From UBA7803 sp049454295 (GTDB taxonomy: Bacteria > Pseudomonadota > Gammaproteobacteria > Pseudomonadales > Azotimanducaceae): a stretch of 40,782 nt of DNA. The translations under genes were made by a program, and so were the position numbers. Positions 14,382 to 21,684 of the stretch are shown in pieces (the stretch's first letter is position 1; each line of letters opens with the position of its first letter). The DNA lies in assembly GCA_049454295.1 (NCBI GenBank), contig JBMTYG010000013.1:1-40782 (forward strand). Reading direction: 5' to 3'. The notes below the pieces were generated by a model. It was given only the letters and a program-made list of their open reading frames with translations, did not search any database and was not told the origin of the DNA.

Positions 14382-15983
14382 ATGTCTGCATACCTGAAGG
14401 AAGTCGAGACCGTCCGCGCCGTGCTGCGCCAACGAGATGAATGGAAGGCGATCAACCCGGAGTATGCGGTGCGTATGCGCTTGCAGAATCGGTTCCGCAC
14501 CGGGCTCGATATTGCCCAGTACACGGCCGACATCATGCGGCGCGACATGGCGGCCTACGATCTCGATTCGGGCAAATACACCCAGTCCCTGGGTGCATGG
14601 CACGGATTTATTGCGCAGCAGACCATGATGGCGGTCAAGAAGCACCACCATTCGACCCAGCGTCGGTATATCTATCTGTCCGGCTGGATGGTGGCGGCGC
14701 TGCGCTCCGAGTTTGGACCGCTACCTGATCAGAGCATGCACGAAAAGACCTCGGTCCCTGCGTTGATCGAAGAAATCTATACTTTTTTGAAGCAGGCTGA
14801 CGCGCGCGAGCTGCGGCATCTCTTCGTCGAGTTGGACGAGACACGTGCCCGCGGGGCGAGCTGCGACGACATTCTGGCGCGCATCGACGGCTACCAAAGC
14901 CACGTGGTGCCGATCATCGCAGACATTGACGCAGGCTTCGGCAACGAGGAAGCGACCTATCTGCTCGCCAAAAAGATGATCGAGGCGGGCGCCTGCGCGA
15001 TTCAGATCGAGAATCAGGTTTCCGACGCCAAGCAGTGTGGTCACCAGGCCGGCAAGGTCACCGTGCCCCACGAAGATTTTGTCTCCAAGATCAATGCTGT
15101 GCGGTACGCCTTTCTGGAACTCGGCATCGACAATGGCATTATCGTTGCGCGCACGGACTCACTGGGTGCCGGACTGACACAGAAAGTACCGGTCTCCATT
15201 TCGCCCGGCGATCTTGGCAGTCAATACTGCGATTTCCTCGAGGCGACGCCCGTCAACGACATCAATGAACTCAAAGACGGTGATGTCACCATTCATCAGG
15301 GTGGCAGGCTCTGCAAGCCGAAGCGGCTCGACAACGGTCTGTATGCATTCAGGGAAGACACCGGGTTCGATCGCGTGGTACTCGACTGCATCACGAGCCT
15401 TGAGCACGGTGCCGATCTGCTCTGGATCGAAACCGAGAAGCCTAACGTCGCGCAGATCGCAGCGATGATGAGTGAAATCCGTAAGGTTCGGCCGGAGGCG
15501 AAGCTGGTTTACAACAACTCGCCCTCGTTCAACTGGACGCTCGCGTTCCGCGAGCAGGTGTACGCGGAGTGGAAAAAGGCAGGCAAGGATGTGTCGGCTT
15601 ACCCGGATCCGAAGACTGTCGACAAGGGTCTGATGGACGCCGCTCTTGACGCAACGCCGCTCGCTGCTGAGGCGGACCGCCTCGTGCAAAACTTCCAGCG
15701 CGACGCCTCGCGGGAAGCAGGGATTTTCCATCACCTGATCACGCTGCCGACTTATCACACTGCGGCGCTATCGACCGACGTCCTCTCCGCAGGCTACTTC
15801 GGCGATTTGGGTATGCTCGCCTACGTGCGCGATGTGCAGCGTCAGGAGATTCGTCGTGGGCTCGCCGCGGTCAAGCACCAGGATCTTGCCGGTTCGAACG
15901 TGGGCGATGATCACAAGGAATATTTCCTCGGTGAGAAAGCGCTGCTCGCAGGTGGCGCAGCAAACACGATGAATCAGTTCTGA
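14382..15983 (+). CDS. aceA: Isocitrate lyase (Pseudomonas-type)
   Basis: 533-residue glyoxylate-shunt enzyme splitting isocitrate into glyoxylate and succinate, needed for growth on acetate, fatty acids or other acetyl-CoA yielding compounds. The signature is KQCGH (217-221, catalytic Cys219), with DIDAGFGNEEATYLLAKKM before it and NNSPSFNWT later. The length and the Gln in KQCGH match the longer Pseudomonas-type group rather than the 430-residue E. coli type. ATG with AAGGAG upstream. It is monocistronic by appearance, with a hairpin after it. Malate synthase is not in the window. Confidence 0.95.
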   Translation: MSAYLKEVETVRAVLRQRDEWKAINPEYAVRMRLQNRFRTGLDIAQYTADIMRRDMAAYDLDSGKYTQSLGAWHGFIAQQTMMAVKKHHHSTQRRYIYLSGWMVAALRSEFGPLPDQSMHEKTSVPALIEEIYTFLKQADARELRHLFVELDETRARGASCDDILARIDGYQSHVVPIIADIDAGFGNEEATYLLAKKMIEAGACAIQIENQVSDAKQCGHQAGKVTVPHEDFVSKINAVRYAFLELGIDNGIIVARTDSLGAGLTQKVPVSISPGDLGSQYCDFLEATPVNDINELKDGDVTIHQGGRLCKPKRLDNGLYAFREDTGFDRVVLDCITSLEHGADLLWIETEKPNVAQIAAMMSEIRKVRPEAKLVYNNSPSFNWTLAFREQVYAEWKKAGKDVSAYPDPKTVDKGLMDAALDATPLAAEADRLVQNFQRDASREAGIFHHLITLPTYHTAALSTDVLSAGYFGDLGMLAYVRDVQRQEIRRGLAAVKHQDLAGSNVGDDHKEYFLGEKALLAGGAANTMNQF

Positions 15984-15992
15984 AGCCCTGAT

Positions 15993-16037
15993 GCCGGCGG
16001 CGCAAAGTGTGACCTCGGTCACGCTCTGCGCGCCGGC
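15993..16037 (+). terminator. Strong hairpin after isocitrate lyase, containing a CRP-like palindrome
   Basis: Arms at 15993-16014 and 16017-16037 pair along almost their whole length (GCCGGC outside, GTGACC/GGTCAC inside) with a two-base loop and a few mismatches. It begins nine bases after the isocitrate lyase stop, as a terminator would, but lacks a T-run. Its centre, TGTGA-N6-TCACG (16008-16023), also matches the CRP/Vfr consensus TGTGA-N6-TCACA at nine of ten fixed bases and lies about 90 bases upstream of the cNMP-EAL gene. Confidence 0.45.
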
Positions 16038-16110
16038 CTCCGAACTGACTTCGACAGCCTTCACGTTTCGAGCCAAGATTCAAAGGTCCGTATCAGCGCA
16101 GCATCAGTGA

Positions 16111-17340
16111 ATGTCCCAATGGAATGCGCGCGTTTCCTATCGCGCAGGTGAAACCATCATTCGTCAGGGTGAAGACGGAGATTGCGCCTACATCATCGAA
16201 GCTGGGCGCGTCGAGATCGTGCTGCAGAAGCCCGATGGACGGCAGCAGCGGGTAGGCACCCGCGGCGCAGAGACGATGATCGGCGAGATGGCACTGGTCG
16301 ATGACGCCCCGCGAACCGCGACGGTGCGAGCGCTCGAGGACTGTCGCCTGCTGCGAATTTCCAAAGAGGACTTCAGTCGTCGCCTGATGCAGGCTGACCC
16401 AGTCCTGCGTTTGACCACCCAAGTCATTCTCAACCGCTACCGAGACATTCTCGCGACCGCAGAGATTGCGAGTCAGGATCGATCGGCGCCGGCGGAAGCG
16501 CTCGAGCGTGGGCACGCGGAGCGTGGTCAGGTGATTGAAGGCATCCGTTTGTCGAATGATCTTCGCGCCGCGCTCGCGAACGGCGACCTTGAACTGCACT
16601 ACCAGCCGATCGTGGCGGCCCAGGACGGTTCGCTGCGCGGCTTTGAAGCATTGATGCGCTGGCGCCATCCGGTTGACGGGTTCATCCCGCCGGATGTCTT
16701 CATTCCGATTGCGGAGACCAGTGGACTGATCATCGAAGCGACCCGTTGGGCCATCGATACGGCCTGCGCGGCGCTCATGCGGCTCAAATCTGTGCTAGCG
16801 CGTGATGATCTGTATGTCAGCGTCAACATTTCCAGTGCGGATCTCGCTTCGCCGACGATCCTTAACGATGTATGGCTCGCGCTCAAACAGAACGGTCTCG
16901 GTCGGGGACAACTGCATCTAGAGATCACCGAGCGCATGCTCATGGATCAGCCGGAGCGCGCGCGCGCGGTATTGCGCGCCTTTCGCATGCTGGGCGTAGT
17001 GATTGCCGTCGACGATTTTGGCACCGGCTATTCATCGCTTAGTTACCTCAACAGTCTTGAGATTGATGTGCTCAAAATCGATCGCAGCTTCGTCTCGGCG
17101 ATGCAAGGCGATACGCGCAGTCTCGAACTCGTGCGATCGATCGTCGGACTGGGCAAGGGACTGGGTCTGCAAGTCGTTGCTGAAGGGGTCGAAACGGCAG
17201 AACAGGCCAAGGGTGTGGCTATGCTTGGATTCGACTCAGCGCAGGGGTTCTTCTTTGCGCGACCGCGCCGGGAAAGCGAGATTTTGGGCGAAGCCAGCGC
17301 GCGCGCCTCGGTGCACAATCTTCGCATTAACGCTCGATGA
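16111..17340 (+). CDS. cNMP-binding domain / EAL-domain c-di-GMP phosphodiesterase
   Basis: 409 residues. A cyclic-nucleotide-binding domain (about 5-110) has the phosphate cassette GEMALVDDAPRTATVRA (Glu59, Arg68), typical of cAMP or cGMP binders. A full EAL domain (about 147-395) keeps the catalytic set: EAL at 179-181, Asn239, Glu271, the loop DDFGTGYSSL (301-310), Lys322, Glu358 (VAEGVET) and Gln378. It should therefore hydrolyse c-di-GMP, with the nucleotide domain as a likely switch. No DNA-binding or GGDEF domain is present. The Shine-Dalgarno is weak. Its stop overlaps the tail of the convergent NlpC gene by 14 bases. Confidence 0.92.
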   Translation: MSQWNARVSYRAGETIIRQGEDGDCAYIIEAGRVEIVLQKPDGRQQRVGTRGAETMIGEMALVDDAPRTATVRALEDCRLLRISKEDFSRRLMQADPVLRLTTQVILNRYRDILATAEIASQDRSAPAEALERGHAERGQVIEGIRLSNDLRAALANGDLELHYQPIVAAQDGSLRGFEALMRWRHPVDGFIPPDVFIPIAETSGLIIEATRWAIDTACAALMRLKSVLARDDLYVSVNISSADLASPTILNDVWLALKQNGLGRGQLHLEITERMLMDQPERARAVLRAFRMLGVVIAVDDFGTGYSSLSYLNSLEIDVLKIDRSFVSAMQGDTRSLELVRSIVGLGKGLGLQVVAEGVETAEQAKGVAMLGFDSAQGFFFARPRRESEILGEASARASVHNLRINAR

Positions 17341-17848
17341 ATCGTCCTGCGCTGCGCAGACGGCGGGAAAAATAGCCTTCGCGTATCGTGCTTCGCATGA
17401 CTTGCTTACCGGAAGAAGGGGCGTGCACGAAATCGCCCTCACCCACATAAATGCCCACGTGGCCGCTGCGCCACGACGTGTCAAAGAAGAGCAGGTCCCC
17501 GGGACGCAGAGGCTCTCCGGATAATGTGCGGCTTGTGCGCAGCTGTTCTGCGGCAGTACGCGGAACGGGGATACCTGCCTGGAGATGCGCATACCAGACC
17601 AGCCCGCTGCAGTCGAACCCGGTTGGCGCAGCGCCGCCGTATCGATAAGGTACCCCGATCATTGAGAGCGCCACCTGAGAGACCACGTCACCGGGATCGA
17701 CGGGTCGTGGTGCGCCGGCCTCTTCAACCGGCGGAAGCATTGGGCGATCACCCCGGCTCGAACAACCGGAGCCAGCTGTAAGCAGGGCGAGCACGAGCCA
17801 TGCCGCGAGAAAACGCGTTGATAATTCGTGTGTTAGGCGCAACTTCAC
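17327..17848 (-). CDS. NlpC/P60 family cell-wall peptidase, probable lipoprotein
   Basis: 173 residues. The N-terminal hydrophobic segment ends in TAGSGCSS (Cys29), an imperfect lipobox. The catalytic domain carries Cys80 (TGFDCSGLVWYA), His130 (SGHVGIYVG) and His142 (FVHAPSSG), the usual triad of gamma-D-Glu-diaminopimelate endopeptidases such as Spr/MepS. It probably trims peptidoglycan stems at the envelope. Tail-to-tail overlap with the EAL gene. Confidence 0.9.
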   Translation of the reverse strand: MKLRLTHELSTRFLAAWLVLALLTAGSGCSSRGDRPMLPPVEEAGAPRPVDPGDVVSQVALSMIGVPYRYGGAAPTGFDCSGLVWYAHLQAGIPVPRTAAEQLRTSRTLSGEPLRPGDLLFFDTSWRSGHVGIYVGEGDFVHAPSSGKQVMRSTIREGYFSRRLRSAGRFIER

Positions 17849-17980
17849 GGTTTTAGATTAGCAGAAACGGCGTTCTGGTTCGCTACCGTCCATCCTTGTT
17901 ATGCTCGCTGTTGGCTGGCGGGGCGCCTCGGTGGGAGAGTCGTCGCGCTGTGTCACCCGTGATTCCAGAGGAGTTCTTTC
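17849..17980. promoter_or_regulatory. Divergent control region, NlpC / flavin monooxygenase
   Basis: 132 bases between head-to-head genes. It contains AGAGGAG, the ribosome site of the monooxygenase, at about 17967. TGCTAATCT on the minus strand is a weak extended -10 candidate for the NlpC gene. No clear operator was seen. Confidence 0.25.
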
Positions 17981-19642
17981 ATGTCAGCGGCCGATATCGT
18001 CTCGCCGAGTGTATCGATTGACCGCGATGCGCGGTTCGATGTGGTCATCGTCGGCGCCGGTTTTGCGGGGTTGTACCTGCTGTACCGTCTGCGGCAGATG
18101 GGACTCTCGGCTCGCGCTTACGAACAAGGGGACAATGTGGGGGGCACCTGGTACTGGAACCGGTACCCGGGTGCTCGTTGCGATGCAGAAAGTCTGGCGT
18201 ACTCGTTTTCCTTCTCGCCGGAGCTCGAGCAGGAATGGGAGTGGACCGAGCGCTACGCCGGTCAGGCCGAGATCCTGCGCTACGCGGAGCATGTGGCGGA
18301 TCGCTTTGAGCTCCGTCAGGACATTCGTTTCGAATCGACGGTGACCCGCGCCCTATTCGATGCTGCTGCGGGTGAGTGGAGCGTCGAGACCAATCGAGGT
18401 GACCGCGCGCGAGCCCGCTTCTGCATCATGGCCACGGGCTGCCTGTCGGTACCCCAGCGCCCGACCATCCCGGGAATCGATGAGTTCCGCGGCAAGCTCT
18501 ATCAGGCGAGTCTTTGGCCGCGCCGCGAAACGCGTTTTGACGGGGAGCGGGTCGGCATCATTGGAACGGGTTCTTCGGGCATTCAAGCCATTCCTGTCAT
18601 CGCGGAGCAGGCCGAGCACCTGTGGGTGTTTCAGCGTACGCCCAACTTCAGCGTGCCTGCCTGTAACGCGCCGCTTGATCCTGCCTGGGTCACCGAGTTC
18701 AAACGCCACTACCGAGAGCATCGGGCGCTGCATAAACGTGGTGCGGGGTCGGGCTTTGGCGATTTGGAGATTGTGCCCCGGGAGCGGGCGCCGGGCGCGA
18801 TGACGGCGGCTGGGCTTTCCGACATGGAAATCACCGACATTCTCGAGCGCTACTGGAGTCATGGCGGTGCGCGTTTTATGGGGGCTATTGCCGACTGCCT
18901 ACTTAACCGTGACACGAACAAGATCGTGGCGGATTTCGTGCGCTCGAAGATACGGACTATCGTCCGCGATCCGGTCACCGCAGAAGCGCTTTGCCCCACC
19001 GATCACCCCATCGGTACCAAACGCATTTGCGTCGATTCCAATTATTACGAAACCTATAACCGGGATAACGTGACTTTGGTAAACGTGGCGAACAACGCGA
19101 TTGAGCGCGTTACGGCGGGCGGTGTGGTGACACACGACCGTGAATACCCGCTCGACACGCTGGTGCTCGCCACCGGTTTTGATGCCATGACGGGTGCATT
19201 GCAGCGCATTGAGATTCGCGGCGATCGCGGACAGCGCCTCTCGGATGACTGGGCGGCTGGCCCGCGCAGCTACCTTGGGTTAATGGTGGCCGGGTTCCCG
19301 AACCTCTTCACGATAACGGGTCCAGGCAGTCCCTCGGTGCTGTCGAATATGCTGGTGTCGATCGAACAGCATGTGGACTGGATTATGGATTTATTTGAGA
19401 CCATGCGTCGCAACGGACAGACCCGCGTCGACACCACAATTGCGGCGCAGGATCAGTGGGTCGAACACGTCAACCAGGTGGCCGCGCAAACGCTGTTCGG
19501 CGAAGGCGGCTCGTGGTATCTCGGCGCGAACGTGCCCGGCAAACCCCGGGTGTTCATGCCGTACGCGGGCGGCGTCGGCCCTTATCGAGTCATCTGCGAT
19601 GGCGTGGCCGCCCGCGGTTATGAGGGGTTTATGTTCGCCTGA
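17981..19642 (+). CDS. Baeyer-Villiger-type flavin monooxygenase
   Basis: 553-residue FAD- and NADPH-dependent class B monooxygenase. The first Rossmann motif is GAGFAG (25-30), followed by GGTWYWNRYPGARCD, characteristic of cyclohexanone/phenylacetone-type enzymes. The second is GTGSSG (195-200), with the catalytic Arg probably at 219 (FQRTPNFSVP) and LATGFDAMTGAL near residue 395. The fingerprint F-x-G-x3-H-x3-W-P reads FRGKLYQASLWP (169-180), with Gln in place of His. It would turn ketones into esters or lactones, in line with a steroid or terpene catabolic role. ATG with AGAGGAG upstream. It is alone on its strand. Confidence 0.92.
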   Translation: MSAADIVSPSVSIDRDARFDVVIVGAGFAGLYLLYRLRQMGLSARAYEQGDNVGGTWYWNRYPGARCDAESLAYSFSFSPELEQEWEWTERYAGQAEILRYAEHVADRFELRQDIRFESTVTRALFDAAAGEWSVETNRGDRARARFCIMATGCLSVPQRPTIPGIDEFRGKLYQASLWPRRETRFDGERVGIIGTGSSGIQAIPVIAEQAEHLWVFQRTPNFSVPACNAPLDPAWVTEFKRHYREHRALHKRGAGSGFGDLEIVPRERAPGAMTAAGLSDMEITDILERYWSHGGARFMGAIADCLLNRDTNKIVADFVRSKIRTIVRDPVTAEALCPTDHPIGTKRICVDSNYYETYNRDNVTLVNVANNAIERVTAGGVVTHDREYPLDTLVLATGFDAMTGALQRIEIRGDRGQRLSDDWAAGPRSYLGLMVAGFPNLFTITGPGSPSVLSNMLVSIEQHVDWIMDLFETMRRNGQTRVDTTIAAQDQWVEHVNQVAAQTLFGEGGSWYLGANVPGKPRVFMPYAGGVGPYRVICDGVAARGYEGFMFA

Positions 19643-19651
19643 AGGAACGTC

Positions 19652-19673
19652 ACGGCTCACGCGTGTGTGCCGT
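19652..19673 (+). terminator. Possible terminator hairpin after the flavin monooxygenase
   Basis: ACGGCTCAC (19652-19660) and GTGTGCCGT (19665-19673) pair at eight of nine positions around a four-base loop, ten bases past the stop. No T-run follows. Further on, GTGCCCTTCAAAC-like sequence is repeated near 19728 and 19739, and TTGAAG/CTTCAA forms another small hairpin, so this convergent gap is rich in short repeats. Confidence 0.35.
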
Positions 19674-19746
19674 AGGGGTCGCGTGCGGTGGGGATTCGGG
19701 GATAGTGGGGCCGTGTTGAAGCGCGGCGCCCTTCAAACGGTGCCCT

Positions 19747-20526
19747 TCAAACAAAGAACCAGATGATGAACAGGAATAACGCGAGCTCGGTCAGGAACCC
19801 TCGGCTGAGCACGCGGATGGTGTGTTCGCTAACCCGCTCAATGGCGAGCACGCCGACATAGCCCCCGATAATGGCGCCAAAACCGAGCGGGATGCCGATC
19901 GAAAGATCCGGGAAGCCAAAGTAAAGCTGGGCGCTCACGGCTGAGAGTGAGGATCCCAGCATCATCATCAGGCAGTAGTAGACGCCCTGTCGGGTGGTCA
20001 TCCCGCAGTAAGCAAGGAGCAGCGGTAGCAGCATAAGACCGCCCGCGCTGCCCAAGATGCCACCGAATGTGCCGGTCAGGGCGCCGAACAGGATATAGCG
20101 GCCGAAAAAGGCCTCGGGCGGCGTATCGCCGATCACGGTGCGGCCGATAAGCCGTCGTTCGACTCGCGTGTACAGGTCCAGGTTGAGGAAGACAAGACCG
20201 GAAAGCACGAGGGGAACGGCGAACAGGGGCGCAAGCTCCGCCATACTCACCCCAAGGTGGGCGGTTAAGAAGGCAGAACCCGCGAGCAGTGCCGCCGGTT
20301 GCCAGGGTAGCGCGTCAGGGCCGGTGAATCGCTTGCGGATCTGCAGCGCTGCGGTGATGGAACACATGGCTACCGCGACGGAAGACGCTGATCCGGCGAC
20401 AGGAAAGAGCCCGAAGAGGGTGAGCACGGGCACGATCAACACCCCGGCTCCCGCGCCCAACAGGGCGGAGAAAAAACCGGCGGCGGCCCCAAGTAACAAG
20501 AGGCCCAAAACGGCCGGTTCCATCAT
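19747..20526 (-). CDS. TauE/SafE family sulfite/anion permease
   Basis: 259-residue integral membrane protein with about eight helices. GAAAGFFSALLGAGAGVLIVPVL and the internal repeat GALTGTFGGILGSAGGLMLLPLLL are the two G-rich halves of the TauE/SafE fold. Family members export or import sulfite, sulfonates or other small organic anions. Its ATG overlaps the stop of hflC, so it is translationally coupled to the HflKC operon. Substrate unknown. Confidence 0.9.
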   Translation of the reverse strand: MMEPAVLGLLLLGAAAGFFSALLGAGAGVLIVPVLTLFGLFPVAGSASSVAVAMCSITAALQIRKRFTGPDALPWQPAALLAGSAFLTAHLGVSMAELAPLFAVPLVLSGLVFLNLDLYTRVERRLIGRTVIGDTPPEAFFGRYILFGALTGTFGGILGSAGGLMLLPLLLAYCGMTTRQGVYYCLMMMLGSSLSAVSAQLYFGFPDLSIGIPLGFGAIIGGYVGVLAIERVSEHTIRVLSRGFLTELALFLFIIWFFV

Positions 20527-21179
20527 GGCGCGGGCTCCGGCGCTGGAGCGTTTGTTTGAGTTGGATCGGCTTCGATCAGTTGCAGCAGCGCCGCCGTTTT
20601 ATCGATCGTGTCCAGATCGGGTGAGGGTTCGACCAACGCAGCCCCGTCGGTTGTAGCATTCGATGACGCTTCAGTGGTGTTCTCACCCTCATTCAACAGG
20701 CGAAAGAAGCGCGAATCGAGTGATCCCAAAATTTGTGCACGTTCCGGCAGCGCGTTTTGGTAAGCCGTCAGCGTGCGCCAGAATCGGTAGAAGGCCGGAT
20801 CCTGGCCGAACGATTCCGCGTACACCCGGATTGCCTTCGCATCGGCCTCGCCCTTCAGGATCTCGGCTTCTCGAGCTGCGGGAGCAATAATGTCCTGCAC
20901 GTCCTCGGCCATCGCTCCTCGTATTCGCTCGCTCTCGCTGCGACCGATGGATCGAAGTCGTTCTGCAACCCTATGGCGCTCGGAGATCATGCGCTCGAAC
21001 ACCATACGCTCCACGGTGGGATTGTAGGTGATGCGCTTGATGAAGACGTTCAGGATCTCAATACCGAGGGACTCGGCATCCGTCGACGCGTTTTGCAGCA
21101 TCTTCTCCGACAAGTGCATCCGGCCGACCGATACCGACTCGAGGTCACTCAGAATCGAGTCTTCGACTTCGGCGCTCAT
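20523..21179 (-). CDS. hflC: HflC C-terminal fragment (separated by a frameshift)
   Basis: 218 residues if it starts at the ATG at 21179; the frame stays open up to 21269. It carries the C-terminal half of the SPFH/band-7 protein HflC: GIEILNVFIKRITYNPTVERMVFERMISERHRVAERLRSIG and AREAEILKGEADAKAIRVYAESFGQDPAFYRFWRTL, ending in an Ala/Pro/Thr-rich tail. It continues the sense of the fragment ending at 21145 but in the next frame. Deleting one base in the overlap would give a single 375-residue protein. Whether the cell makes a broken, re-initiated or shifted product, or the base is an error, cannot be told here. Confidence 0.8.
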   Translation of the reverse strand: MSAEVEDSILSDLESVSVGRMHLSEKMLQNASTDAESLGIEILNVFIKRITYNPTVERMVFERMISERHRVAERLRSIGRSESERIRGAMAEDVQDIIAPAAREAEILKGEADAKAIRVYAESFGQDPAFYRFWRTLTAYQNALPERAQILGSLDSRFFRLLNEGENTTEASSNATTDGAALVEPSPDLDTIDKTAALLQLIEADPTQTNAPAPEPAP

Positions 21180-21651
21180 CCACCGTAAGGTCGGCCTGAT
21201 TGATCTTCTCTGCCTTGCCGCGATTGGCGAGCACGTTGTTCGTGCTGCGGACGGTATCGACCAGACCATGCGCCGCCACCGCGTCCTTCACCGCGCCTCC
21301 AATGATACTGTCAAGTCGCGCGCGAGCAGCTTTATCGGTGAAAAGCGTCTCTAGAAAGAGCCCAGGATCGCGGATGCGCCAATGAGCAACGGTTTCCACG
21401 CCGATGTACAACCGGTCGCGAGTAGGCACGTAGTTCTGGTAACCCTCCCACGTCTGAATGCGCGAGTCGAAGTAGTGCGTCCGCTGCAGAAACGGTAGCC
21501 GGAAGTAAAGTCCCGGCTCCGAGTAGGGAGAGCCTACGATCGCTCCGAACTGAGTCAGGATCACCTGGGATCCTTCATAGACGATGAAGGTGCCGAAGCG
21601 CAGCAGCACCGCGAAAGTTGCCAGGATGAGGTAGAAGGCTATGTTCCACAT
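21145..21651 (-). CDS. hflC: HflC N-terminal fragment (frameshifted)
   Basis: 168 residues. An N-terminal membrane anchor (about 5-24) is followed by the start of the SPFH domain: VYEGSQVILTQFGAIVGSPYSEPGLYFRLPFLQ, DSRIQTWEGYQNYVPTRDRLYIGVETVAHWRIRDP. HflC with HflK forms a cage around FtsH and modulates its proteolysis. Sense runs to about NQADLTVDE, then the frame reads through Arg-rich, rare-codon sequence (CGA, CGA, AGA) to a TGA at 21145. The rest of HflC is in another frame (20523-21179). It starts 33 bases after hflK. Confidence 0.82.
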   Translation of the reverse strand: MWNIAFYLILATFAVLLRFGTFIVYEGSQVILTQFGAIVGSPYSEPGLYFRLPFLQRTHYFDSRIQTWEGYQNYVPTRDRLYIGVETVAHWRIRDPGLFLETLFTDKAARARLDSIIGGAVKDAVAAHGLVDTVRSTNNVLANRGKAEKINQADLTVDERRSRRLDSE

Positions 21652-21684
21652 GCGCTTAAGCTCGGCCGCGGCGGCTGTCTGATG

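Noticed and set aside
15993..16037. Textbook rho-independent terminator
   Set aside because: The stem is strong but no run of T follows on either strand, so it is kept only as a candidate terminator or CRP-type site.
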